17,356 nucleotides of DNA from an uncultured Bacteroides sp. (GTDB lineage: Bacteria; Bacteroidota; Bacteroidia; Bacteroidales; UBA932): positions 1 through 17,356 of the forward strand of contig UREV01000031.1 of the NCBI GenBank assembly GCA_900546925.1, written 5' to 3'. The notes under the pieces were generated by a model, which was not told the origin of the DNA, ran no database searches, and was given only the letters and a program-made list of their open reading frames with translations. The position numbers and the translations under genes were made by a program. This document shows, in pieces, positions 1 to 7,612 of the stretch. Each line of letters opens with the position of its first letter. The first letter of the stretch is position 1.

Positions 1-120
1 CGTTTCTGGGATATCGAGACCGGAATGAAACTGGACAAGGACCGTTTCCGTCATGACAACGGTAAGGTCGGACAGGCTTATAGGACTGTATACGAAAGAC
101 TTAAGGAAGCTGTAAAATAG
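1..120 (+). CDS. purC: PurC (SAICAR synthase), C-terminal end only
   Basis: Only the last 39 codons lie in the window; the gene begins to the left and ends with TAG at 118-120. The visible residues contain W-D-I-E-T-G-M-K-L-D-K-D-R-F-R, which matches the C-terminal signature of the short (about 235-240 residue) phosphoribosylaminoimidazole-succinocarboxamide synthase family (LWDxETxxKxDKDRFR in Escherichia coli and Bacillus), followed by the usual closing helix (QAYRTVYERLKEAVK). PurC joins CAIR and aspartate to give SAICAR in the cytoplasm. The stop lies 11 bp before the ATG chosen for purF, so purC is the upstream neighbour in the same purine operon. The call rests on about 40 residues plus context, but both agree. 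Confidence 0.88.
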   Translation, partial: RFWDIETGMKLDKDRFRHDNGKVGQAYRTVYERLKEAVK

Positions 121-131
121 CATTGACAAAT

Positions 132-1583
132 ATGGAAATCAGAGATAAGATAATGAGCGGCATGGGTCTGGAGGGCGAGGCCTTCAGGGGGCTTCACGAG
201 GAGTGCGGCGTATTCGGCGTGTGGGGTGTGCCTCATGCGGCGGAGGTTACGTATTACGGTCTTCATGCGCTCCAGCACAGAGGACAGGAAGGTTGCGGAA
301 TCGTTTCTGTCAATGAGGAAGGACAGCTTCGCCGTGTGAAGGGCCTCGGCCTGGTTACTGAGGTTTTCAACAATGATAATCTTTCCACGCTCCGCGGTGA
401 CATGGCTATCGGTCATGTGCGTTATTCTACCAGCGGCGGAGGCGGAATCGAGAATGTACAGCCGTTCCTTTTCAGACATAATTCCGGTGACTTCGCATTG
501 GCCCACAATGGAAATATCGTGAATTCCGATTTGCTCAGACGTTATCTGGAGGATCATGGGAGCCTTTTCCAGTCCACTTCAGACAGTGAGGTCCTGGCGC
601 ATCTTATTAAGAAGGACCCGCATGAGCGCAAGAAACCGCGTATCTATCCGTTGATGGAGGCGCTTAACATGATAGAAGGCGCGTTCGCTTTCATCATCAT
701 GACTCAGAACAGAATCTATGCGTGTCGTGACAAATATGGTCTGAGGCCTTTGTCTCTCGGTAAAATCGGTGACGGTTATGTCGTCAGCAGTGAGACTTGC
801 GCGTTCAGTACCATAGGCGCGGAGTTTATACGTGACGTGGAGCCAGGTGAGGTGATCACTATAGACCATCACGGTATCAGAAGCAACAAATATTCTGAAT
901 ATCAGCGTCATGCGATGTGCGCTATGGAGTATATCTACTTCTCTCGTCCGGATAGTGATATAGAGAGCATGAACGTGCATTCTTTCCGCAAGGAGACAGG
1001 AAAACTTTTGTTCAGGGATTCTCCTGCAGAGGCTGATATCGTAGTGGGTGTTCCGGATTCAAGTCTCAGTGCGGCAATGGGTTATGCTGAGGCGAGCGGA
1101 TTGCCTTACGAGATGGGACTCATCAAGAACAAATATATAGGAAGAACGTTCATCCAGCCGTCTCAGGAGTTGCGTGACAAGGGTGTGAAGATGAAACTTT
1201 CCCCTGTGCGCAGTATCGTGAACGGAAAGAGGGTAGTCCTGATAGACGACTCTATCGTGCGTGGTACCACGTCCCGCAGAATCGTCAGAATGCTTCGTGA
1301 AGCCGGTGCTACTCAGGTACATGTGCGTATCGCCAGCCCTATGATCAAGTTCCCGTGCTTCTACGGTGTGGACATTTCCACTTATGATGAACTTCTGTGT
1401 TCACGCAGGACTTTGGACGAGGCGCGTCAGGCGATCGAGGCTGATACTCTGGAATTCCTGAAGGAGTCAGCGCTCTACGAGGCCGGAAAGAGAAGCGACC
1501 TTTGTCTTGCCTGCTTCACAGGGGATTATCCTACAGCACTTTACGCAAGCTACGAGGAAGCGAATAAAGATGGTAAGTTTTAA
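132..1583 (+). CDS. purF: Amidophosphoribosyltransferase (glutamine PRPP amidotransferase), [4Fe-4S] type
   Basis: First committed step of purine synthesis: PRPP plus glutamine gives phosphoribosylamine. Numbered from the ATG at 132 (483 residues), the class II glutaminase nucleophile is Cys25 in EECGVFGV, so a short propeptide would have to be removed, as in Bacillus subtilis. Downstream are HALQHRGQEGCGI, GHVRYST and the PRPP loop VVLIDDSIVRGTT (about 368-380). Four cysteines sit where the Bacillus-type iron-sulfur enzyme has its ligands: C263 (CAMEYIYFSRPDS), C409 (FPCFYGVD), C458 and C461 (CLACF). An in-frame TTG at 123 would add three residues; ATG is preferred because it clears the purC stop. 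It lies 11 bp after purC and 23 bp before purM. Oxygen-labile cluster enzymes of this kind suit an anaerobe. Confidence 0.96.
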   Translation: MEIRDKIMSGMGLEGEAFRGLHEECGVFGVWGVPHAAEVTYYGLHALQHRGQEGCGIVSVNEEGQLRRVKGLGLVTEVFNNDNLSTLRGDMAIGHVRYSTSGGGGIENVQPFLFRHNSGDFALAHNGNIVNSDLLRRYLEDHGSLFQSTSDSEVLAHLIKKDPHERKKPRIYPLMEALNMIEGAFAFIIMTQNRIYACRDKYGLRPLSLGKIGDGYVVSSETCAFSTIGAEFIRDVEPGEVITIDHHGIRSNKYSEYQRHAMCAMEYIYFSRPDSDIESMNVHSFRKETGKLLFRDSPAEADIVVGVPDSSLSAAMGYAEASGLPYEMGLIKNKYIGRTFIQPSQELRDKGVKMKLSPVRSIVNGKRVVLIDDSIVRGTTSRRIVRMLREAGATQVHVRIASPMIKFPCFYGVDISTYDELLCSRRTLDEARQAIEADTLEFLKESALYEAGKRSDLCLACFTGDYPTALYASYEEANKDGKF

Positions 1584-1606
1584 CATATAATCATATATAT
1601 ATATCT

Positions 1607-2638
1607 ATGGCAGTAGATTACGAAAAAGCGGGCGTAAGCCTTGAAGCCGGATACGATGTTGTAAGGCGTATCAAGAAACATGTGGCTTCGACATCACGTC
1701 TGGGCGTGATGGGTAACATAGGGTCATTCGGAGGAATGTTTGACCTTTCGGCTCTGAATATCAAGGAGCCGATTCTCGTGAGCGGAACCGACGGTGTCGG
1801 AACCAAACTCAAACTCGCATTCGCGATGGACAAGCATGACACAATCGGTATCGATGCTGTCGCCATGTGTGTCAATGATGTTCTTGCGCAGGGTGCGGAG
1901 CCTCTCTTCTTCTTGGACTATGTGGCTGTAGGAAAGAACATTCCTGCCAAGATCGAGGCTATCGTTTCCGGTGTTGCAGAGGGATGCCGTCAGGCTGGAT
2001 GTGCTCTCATCGGTGGTGAGACTGCTGAGATGCCGGGTATGTATAGCGACGGAGAATATGACATCGCAGGTTACACTACCGGAGTTGTGGAAAAGTCCAA
2101 ACTTATCGACGGAACCAAGGTAAAGGTGGGAGATGTTCTCGTGGGAATCGCTTCTTCCGGTGTTCATTCAAATGGCTTCAGCCTGGTCCGTAAGATTTTC
2201 TCCGATGCTGCTCTCGATTTGCACAAGGTTTATCCGGAACTCGGTGACAAACCTCTCGGAGAGGTAGCATTGACCCCTACCAGAATTTATGTGAAACAGG
2301 TGCTCGACGTCATCAGAAACTGTGACGTACACGGAGTTGCGCATATTACCGGCGGTGGTTTCGATGAGAATATCCCCCGCATCCTTCAGGAGGGTCAGGG
2401 TATTCATGTGGATGAGGGAACTTGGGAGATTCTTCCGATTTTCCGTTTCCTGGAGAAGCATGGCAATATCGAGCATCGTGAAATGTTCAACATTTACAAC
2501 ATGGGTGTCGGAATGGTTCTCGCTATGGATGAGTCTGAGGCTCAGAAGGCTATCGACATTCTCGCAGCTCATGGTGACAAGGCTACAGTCATCGGTCGCG
2601 TGACCGATACTCCGGGCGTGGATATCGCTCTGCTGTAG
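1607..2638 (+). CDS. purM: Phosphoribosylformylglycinamidine cyclo-ligase (AIR synthetase)
   Basis: ATP-dependent ring closure of FGAM to 5-aminoimidazole ribonucleotide, fifth step of the pathway. The 343-residue length matches the family (about 345). Visible signatures are the nucleotide-binding segment GTDGVGTKLKLA (residues 60-71), GIDAVAMCVNDVLAQGAEPLFFLDY (about 81-105, where the family has its conserved D-x-x-A-M-x-x-N-D), GGETAEMPGMY (136-146) and the glycine-rich HITGGGFDENIPR. The ATG at 1607 directly gives the expected N-terminus (YEKAGVSLEAG). The preceding 23 bp are very AT-rich (repeated AT) with no Shine-Dalgarno sequence, as usual in this phylum. It sits between purF and purH in the same operon; an 89-bp gap with a hairpin follows. 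Confidence 0.97.
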   Translation: MAVDYEKAGVSLEAGYDVVRRIKKHVASTSRLGVMGNIGSFGGMFDLSALNIKEPILVSGTDGVGTKLKLAFAMDKHDTIGIDAVAMCVNDVLAQGAEPLFFLDYVAVGKNIPAKIEAIVSGVAEGCRQAGCALIGGETAEMPGMYSDGEYDIAGYTTGVVEKSKLIDGTKVKVGDVLVGIASSGVHSNGFSLVRKIFSDAALDLHKVYPELGDKPLGEVALTPTRIYVKQVLDVIRNCDVHGVAHITGGGFDENIPRILQEGQGIHVDEGTWEILPIFRFLEKHGNIEHREMFNIYNMGVGMVLAMDESEAQKAIDILAAHGDKATVIGRVTDTPGVDIALL

Positions 2639-2651
2639 CATTTTATGTGCC

Positions 2652-2698
2652 TGACGCCCCGGGTGGCGGGCATGATTCAGATGCCCTTTGCGGCGTGA
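2652..2698 (+). other. Hairpin-forming purM-purH intergenic segment
   Basis: The 89-bp gap contains a perfect 6-bp inverted repeat GGGCAT (2668-2673) / ATGCCC (2681-2686) with a 7-nt loop, enclosed by ACGCC (2654-2658) / GGCGT (2692-2696). Only three T residues follow the inner stem, so it is a poor intrinsic terminator; it could be an RNA processing or stability element that tunes purH-purD expression relative to purC-purM. The role is inferred; the complementarity is seen directly. Confidence 0.35.
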
Positions 2699-2727
2699 AT
2701 TATTTATAGGTATAACATATTATTTAA

Positions 2728-4278
2728 ATGAAAGCATTAATCAGTGTCAGTGATAAGACCGGCGTGGTAGAATTCGCCAAGGGTCTGGTCGCTCTCGGAT
2801 GGGAAATCCTTTCTACGAGCGGCACAATGAAACTCCTGAAAGAGTCAGGGGTTCCTGTTACAAGTGTAAGTGACGTTACCGGTTTTCCGGAAATCTGTGA
2901 TGGACGTGTGAAGACACTTCATCCGAAAATCCATGGAGCTCTTCTCGCCCGTCGCGATGTTCCTGAGCACATGAAAGAACTGAAAGACAACGGCATTGAC
3001 ACAATCGACCTGGTCTGCGTGAACCTTTATCCTTTCCGCGAGACTATCGCGAAGCCGAATGTGACCATGGAGGATGCAGTGGAGCATATCGACATCGGAG
3101 GTCCTTCTATGTTGCGCAGTGCGGCGAAGAACTGGGAGTCAGTTACTGTCGTTTGTAACCCTGCTGATTATGAGACTATTATCTCTGAGATTAAGGCCGG
3201 CGGAAACACTACCCGTGAGACTCGTCTGAAACTTTCTGCGAAGGCTTATACCCATACTGCAGAGTATGATATGGCTATTTCTACTTATATGCGTGCACAG
3301 GCAGGTCTTCCTGAGAAACTGTTCCTCGAGTATGATTTGAAACAGGAACTCCGTTACGGCGAAAACCCTCACCAGGAGGCCAAGTTCTTTGCAAGCACGA
3401 CACCTGAGTCATTCTCACTTGCCAGCGCTGAACAGCTTAATGGTAAAGAGTTGTCTTACAATAATATCCAGGATGCCAATGCTACATTGAACATCGCCCG
3501 TGAGTTCGATGAACCATTCTGCGTAGGTGTAAAGCATATGAATCCATGCGGAAGTGCTACAGGCAAGACTATCGCTGAGGCTTGGAAGAAGGCTTATGAG
3601 GCTGACAAGACCAGTATCTTCGGAGGTATCGTGGCTGCCAACAGGGAAATCGACCTCGAGACTGCTGAGATGCTGAAGCCTATTTTCCTGGAAATCGTGA
3701 TGGCTCCTTCATTCGCTCCGGACGCTCTCGAACTTCTCTGCACGAAGAAGAATCTCCGCGTTTTGAAGGTGGATATGTCTAAGGACAACACTGTCCGCAA
3801 GCAGTATGTCAGCATGAACGGCGGTATGCTGGTTCAGGACAGAGACATCAACACAAAGCCTGTCGCTGCAGACCAGTGTGTTACAGAGGCTAAGCCGACT
3901 GCCGGGCAGCTTGCTGACCTCGAGTTCGCATGGAAGATCGTAAAACATGTGAAGTCCAACGCTATCGTAGTAGCCAAGAACGGCATGACCTACGGCGTAG
4001 GTGCAGGTCAGATGAACCGTATCGGCTCTGCAGAAATCGCTCTGAAACAGGCTCAGAAGACTCTGAAAGAAGAGGGTAAAGACATTATGACTGAGGGTCT
4101 TGTGCTCGCTTCTGACGGTTTCTTCCCATTCAATGACTGCGTGGCTATCGCTGCCGAGTATGGCATCAAGGCTATCGTTCAGCCAGGCGGAAGTATCCGT
4201 GACGAGGATTCTATAAAACTAGCCAATGAGAAGGGTATCACCATGCTCTTCACTGGTGAGCGTCATTTCAAGCATTAA
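2728..4278 (+). CDS. purH: Bifunctional AICAR transformylase / IMP cyclohydrolase
   Basis: Catalyses the last two steps to IMP: formyl transfer from 10-formyl-THF to AICAR, then cyclisation of FAICAR. The 516 residues split into an N-terminal MGS-like cyclohydrolase domain (about 1-150; ALISVSDKTGVVEFAKGL, then CDGRVKTLHPKIHG and GGPSMLRSAAKNW) and a C-terminal transformylase domain (about 195-516). The transformylase catalytic pair K-H in VKHMNPCGSA falls at residues 269-270, close to K266/H267 of E. coli, followed by SIFGGIVAANR, and the protein closes with FTGERHFKH. Start ATG 2728 is preceded by an AT-rich stretch. purD begins 5 bp after the stop, so the two are presumably co-translated. 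Its folate co-substrate is made by FolD, encoded at the other end of this window. Confidence 0.97.
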   Translation: MKALISVSDKTGVVEFAKGLVALGWEILSTSGTMKLLKESGVPVTSVSDVTGFPEICDGRVKTLHPKIHGALLARRDVPEHMKELKDNGIDTIDLVCVNLYPFRETIAKPNVTMEDAVEHIDIGGPSMLRSAAKNWESVTVVCNPADYETIISEIKAGGNTTRETRLKLSAKAYTHTAEYDMAISTYMRAQAGLPEKLFLEYDLKQELRYGENPHQEAKFFASTTPESFSLASAEQLNGKELSYNNIQDANATLNIAREFDEPFCVGVKHMNPCGSATGKTIAEAWKKAYEADKTSIFGGIVAANREIDLETAEMLKPIFLEIVMAPSFAPDALELLCTKKNLRVLKVDMSKDNTVRKQYVSMNGGMLVQDRDINTKPVAADQCVTEAKPTAGQLADLEFAWKIVKHVKSNAIVVAKNGMTYGVGAGQMNRIGSAEIALKQAQKTLKEEGKDIMTEGLVLASDGFFPFNDCVAIAAEYGIKAIVQPGGSIRDEDSIKLANEKGITMLFTGERHFKH

Positions 4279-4283
4279 TAGTT

Positions 4284-5612
4284 ATGGACGAAGTGAATAT
4301 CCCTCGCAGGGCCAAAGTTTTGGTCGTAGGCAGTGGCGGAAGAGAGCATGCTATCGTGGATGCTCTTTCCCGCTCGCCCAGAGTGGAAAAAATATATTGC
4401 GCACCAGGCAATGCCGGTATAGCGCGTCAGGCGAAGTGTGTCCCTCTTGCTGATACTCAGGTAGATGAACTCGCCGACTTCGCTGCGCAGGAAGGCATTG
4501 ACCTGACCGTAGTCGGTCCGGAGGTTTCTCTGGCGGCCGGTATCGTGGATGAGTTCGAGGCGCGCGGGCTGAAGATCTTCGGACCTTCGAAGGCTGCTGC
4601 CCGCATCGAGTCGAGCAAGGATTTCGCCAAGTCGCTGATGGCCAAGTACAACGTGCCTACCGCGGCCTATCGCACTTTCTCTGATTACAATGAGGCTCTT
4701 GTTTATGTCAATGCCGGTAAACTTCCTGTCGTGTTGAAGTATGACGGCTTGGCTGCGGGCAAGGGCGTTGTGGTGGCAGAGACTTATGAACAGGCTGATG
4801 AGGCGTTGAAAGATATGCTTCTGGACGACAAGTTCGGTCACGGCAGGGTAGTGGTGGAGGAATTCCTTACCGGTCCTGAGTTCTCGCTTCTTTGCTTTGT
4901 AAATGGTTCTGAGGTAGAGCCTATGGAACTTTCTCAGGATCATAAAAGAGCTTTCGATAATGATGAAGGCCCTAATACAGGCGGCATGGGTGCTTATACT
5001 CCGCTTCCGTTCATTACAGAGAAAGATGAGGTTTATGCGCTCGAACATATTATGAAGCCGATTGCTTCAGGCATGGTTTCGGAGGGTATACCTTTCCATG
5101 GTGTGCTCTATGGCGGACTTATGAAAACCCCTGACGGAATTAAGGTTATCGAGTTTAATTGCCGTTTCGGAGACCCTGAGACTGAGGTGGTTCTTCCTCG
5201 CTTGGAATCTGATATTTTCGAGATTTTCTGGGCTGTGGCCAATAAGACTCCGATGCCTCTGACCAAGTGGTATTCTGATGCTGTCATCGGTTTCGTACTT
5301 GCTTCCAAGGGTTATCCGGGGTCTTATAAAAAAGGCTTCGAGATACGGGGCGTGGATGAGGTTATGAAGGATCCTTCAGTGAAGGTTTATCATATGGGCA
5401 CATCCCTGAAGAAGTTGGATGGTGATGGACATGAGGCTTTCGACAAGGCAGGTCATTCTCTTGTGACGAACGGTGGCCGTGTCCTTATGGTTCTGGCATC
5501 TGCACCGACATTGAAAGAAGCTCATGACAAGGCTCTTGCAGCTGTGGAACATATCGACTGCGATAATCTTTTCCATCGTACCGATATCGGACACTGGGCG
5601 TTTGAGAAATAG
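4284..5612 (+). CDS. purD: Phosphoribosylamine-glycine ligase (GAR synthetase)
   Basis: Joins phosphoribosylamine to glycine with ATP, consuming the unstable product of PurF, which is encoded in the same operon. The 442-residue ATP-grasp enzyme shows GSGGREHA at residues 16-23 (N-domain), CAPGNAGIA, FGPSKAAARIESSKDFAK, the ATP-grasp stretch PVVLKYDGLAAGKGVVVA, DHKRAFDNDEGPNTGGMGAYTP in its expected place, and EFNCRFGDPETEV (metal/ATP binding). It is about 15 residues longer than E. coli PurD, mostly a small N-terminal extension (DEVNIPRR) before the first strand. The ATG at 4284 is 5 bp after purH. It is the last gene of the operon; a strong terminator starts about 20 bp after the TAG. Confidence 0.97.
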   Translation: MDEVNIPRRAKVLVVGSGGREHAIVDALSRSPRVEKIYCAPGNAGIARQAKCVPLADTQVDELADFAAQEGIDLTVVGPEVSLAAGIVDEFEARGLKIFGPSKAAARIESSKDFAKSLMAKYNVPTAAYRTFSDYNEALVYVNAGKLPVVLKYDGLAAGKGVVVAETYEQADEALKDMLLDDKFGHGRVVVEEFLTGPEFSLLCFVNGSEVEPMELSQDHKRAFDNDEGPNTGGMGAYTPLPFITEKDEVYALEHIMKPIASGMVSEGIPFHGVLYGGLMKTPDGIKVIEFNCRFGDPETEVVLPRLESDIFEIFWAVANKTPMPLTKWYSDAVIGFVLASKGYPGSYKKGFEIRGVDEVMKDPSVKVYHMGTSLKKLDGDGHEAFDKAGHSLVTNGGRVLMVLASAPTLKEAHDKALAAVEHIDCDNLFHRTDIGHWAFEK

Positions 5613-5616
5613 CATT

Positions 5617-5677
5617 TGTGGCTTATATATATGAAAAAAGACGAGGAGATTCTCCCCGTCTTTTTTTCTTAGCCACA
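5617..5677. terminator. Bidirectional intrinsic terminator between purD and the convergent lipoprotein gene
   Basis: Core stem GACG-A-GGAG (5640-5648), loop ATT, CTCC-C-CGTC (5652-5660), flanked by six A residues on the left (5634-5639) and seven T residues on the right (5661-5667), so it reads as a U-tailed hairpin on both strands. A second, outer 7-bp arm TGTGGCT (5617-5623) / AGCCACA (5671-5677) encloses the whole structure. It lies between the purD stop (5612) and the stop of the minus-strand gene (5684), exactly where a shared terminator is needed. Confidence 0.88.
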
Positions 5678-5683
5678 TGAGAA

Positions 5684-7483
5684 CTATCCGATATCCGGAA
5701 GTTCTACATCTGTCGAGCCTGTAGTCAGAGCTTTATATGCCTTTTCCAGAGCCTCTTTTGCATTCTTTACGACATTTATATCTGGTGAGTTGAGGGCTTC
5801 TTTTGCGGCTGCAAGGGCATCGTTGTAAGCCTTGAGTGACGCTTCCGTATAATCGTAACCGTTAGGGTCATCGTTCTCGTAAGAAGTTATAAGGGCTTGA
5901 AGCTCAGCCTTATATTCTTCTATTGTCTTGGTCTTCTCGAGAGAATACTTGAGAGTCTTGTCGTTGAAGGTGAAATCATATGTACCCGCCTCGGCAGTAA
6001 TCAGAGTCTGCGGGTAAGTGTTATTGTCACCTTTTGTGAGGACATCTGCTGAGCCTCCGTAGAAAGCGGTGTAGTCATAACCTGTAGACGATACGATGAA
6101 GAAACCCGGACCATTACCTGAAAAATCCTTGTTGGAATCTGTCAGAGTTATGGTCTTCTTCCAAGTGTGATTGTCAGCCTGTCTTTCGAGAGAATTCGAC
6201 TTGCTGGCCTGCCATTCGTTTCCGTATATAATGTAAAGAGCTGAATATGAAGGTTTCTCGGCGAAGGTAGCGGTAAGGGTGATATCCTTTGTCACTGTGA
6301 TTTTGCGGGTCGCTTCGGTAGAACCGTCTGACCAAGACACGAACTCATATCCGTCATTAGGAACAGCTGAAATGGTAACTTCTTCACCCGCTTTCACTTC
6401 TCCTGCTCCTGTCACCTTGCCCATGGTCTCATCAGCAGTAAGGGTCACCTTATATGTCTTGGTCTCCCAAGGCTTTACAGTGATGTCGTCAGTCACTTCA
6501 GTGAAGTCGTCTACTGTTACTGTGGAAATCAATGCCTTAGGCTCATAATCGCCCTGAATGTCCAGGTGGAAGTTGTAGCAGATTCCCGGAACGAGGGTCT
6601 TTATTTCTTTCTCATAGACGAGAGGGGTGCACTCCACATCATTCTTCTGGTAATAAACCTTGAACCTTACACGGGTAGTAGGATATGTGGTAGTTCCGGT
6701 AACTACTGACGGAACCTCATGACCGTCATAGACAAAAGGAACTACATTGGTGACGAGAAGCTGTGCCTTGTCGCCTTTTACGAAAGGTGCGTTTATGGAA
6801 CCGGCTGTGCTTCCGACAGCTCCGGCCATGAAGTACTCGTCACTGGTGGTCCAGCATGATGCCTTAAGTTTCTTGGACTGAGTGAATTCATCTATATTCT
6901 GGAACTCCGGTTCCTGCCATTTGAATGTTCCCCATGAATAAAATGCGATAAGTTCACCTGAAACTCTTACATCCCAGTCTGAATTGTTGGAAACTGTCAT
7001 CTTCACCTGTGAGGCGGCGTGATAAAATTCAAAGTTCACCACATCCGTTTCTTCTGATTTTACATAGGAAACTATAGGGTCGTAGTTGAGCGGCGAATTG
7101 GTGCCTGTATTCTGCAGAAGGACCTGATTCTCATCGAAGCTGAATGAGGACGGATGCGCAGCATAGAAATTCATCTTGCCTGCCTTGGTCCACATGGCCT
7201 TGTCTGAGCCGAAATTCTCTCCTGATTTAATAAAATGTTCCTGCCACATTTTATTGTTCACTGCGTTGAAGGCTGTTACTTCGAATCCGTCCTTGTTCAG
7301 GGATTCCAGATTTGAATTGTACCATACAGACTTCGAGTTTACATAGTCACTTACTTTGACGGATGACTGCACTTTCTTGTCTGACAGCTCGTTAAGCCAC
7401 TTGGTAGGTGTGAGTTCAGTTTTATTGCATGAGATGCAAGTGATTGCTGAGAGCAGCAATGCGAATTTAATTGTTTTGTTCAT
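5684..7483 (-). CDS. Surface lipoprotein: fimbrillin-like region, InlB-type repeat, FIVAR-like C-terminal domain
   Basis: The specific function is not recognised. The 599-residue product has a signal peptide (MNKTIKFALLLSAITCISC) with Cys19 as lipidation site; the following N-K-T-E resembles surface-export signals of Bacteroidetes lipoproteins. Residues about 20-340 look like a fimbrillin/Mfa-like region (FYHAASQVKMTVSNNS, then LVPGICYNFHLDI). Residues about 343-408 form a divergent InlB B-type repeat (GEEVTISAVPNDGYEFVSW and a terminal ITLTATF). Residues about 412-515 form a beta-rich segment starting ALYIIYGNEW. Residues about 520-587 are an alanine/lysine-rich helical segment of FIVAR type (SLKAYNDALAAAKEALN). 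The mix suggests a cell-surface binding or adhesive protein. It is the last minus-strand gene, 125 bp after the propeller lipoprotein; it may be read through from that operon or use its own promoter. Domain names are assigned by eye. Confidence 0.75.
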   Translation of the reverse strand: MNKTIKFALLLSAITCISCNKTELTPTKWLNELSDKKVQSSVKVSDYVNSKSVWYNSNLESLNKDGFEVTAFNAVNNKMWQEHFIKSGENFGSDKAMWTKAGKMNFYAAHPSSFSFDENQVLLQNTGTNSPLNYDPIVSYVKSEETDVVNFEFYHAASQVKMTVSNNSDWDVRVSGELIAFYSWGTFKWQEPEFQNIDEFTQSKKLKASCWTTSDEYFMAGAVGSTAGSINAPFVKGDKAQLLVTNVVPFVYDGHEVPSVVTGTTTYPTTRVRFKVYYQKNDVECTPLVYEKEIKTLVPGICYNFHLDIQGDYEPKALISTVTVDDFTEVTDDITVKPWETKTYKVTLTADETMGKVTGAGEVKAGEEVTISAVPNDGYEFVSWSDGSTEATRKITVTKDITLTATFAEKPSYSALYIIYGNEWQASKSNSLERQADNHTWKKTITLTDSNKDFSGNGPGFFIVSSTGYDYTAFYGGSADVLTKGDNNTYPQTLITAEAGTYDFTFNDKTLKYSLEKTKTIEEYKAELQALITSYENDDPNGYDYTEASLKAYNDALAAAKEALNSPDINVVKNAKEALEKAYKALTTGSTDVELPDIG

Positions 7484-7504
7484 TTGTTTTTAGTTTTAAC
7501 CAAC

Positions 7505-7519
7505 TATTAACTGTTAATA
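7505..7519. promoter_or_regulatory. 15-bp perfect palindrome in the leader of the FIVAR lipoprotein gene
   Basis: TATTAAC-T-GTTAATA is a perfect inverted repeat with 7-bp arms and one central base, centred 29 bp upstream of the start codon at 7483 (minus strand). It is either an operator or a 5' leader hairpin. A second dyad, ACTGT-G-ACAGT, lies at 7546-7556. No full TTTG/TAnnTTTG promoter was found in this gap; the closest -7 match on the minus strand is GACTTTTG (plus-strand CAAAAGTC at 7536-7543), without a convincing -33 element. Confidence 0.35.
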
Positions 7520-7588
7520 ATATAAATGGACCGTACAAAAGTCTGACTGTGACAGTAGGGATAACTGCAATGACTTTCACATTATTTC

Positions 7589-7612
7589 TTGTACAATCAT
7601 GATTTTGATCAA
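7589..7612. repeat. Three abutting short palindromes at the end of the propeller gene
   Basis: TTGTACAA (7589-7596), AATCATGATT (7595-7604) and TTGATCAA (7605-7612) are each perfect palindromes and follow one another without a gap, overlapping the stop codon of the minus-strand lipoprotein gene (7609-7611). There is no T-tract on the minus strand after them, so they are not a clear terminator. They may be protein-binding dyads or chance in AT-rich sequence. Confidence 0.3.

Noticed and set aside
2668..2690. Intrinsic terminator after purM
   Set aside because: The stem is followed by only three T residues, and purH-purD continue the same pathway in the same direction.
4275..5048. 257-codon minus-strand ORF opposite purD
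   Set aside because: It is a shadow of the well-supported purD reading frame, with no domain of its own.
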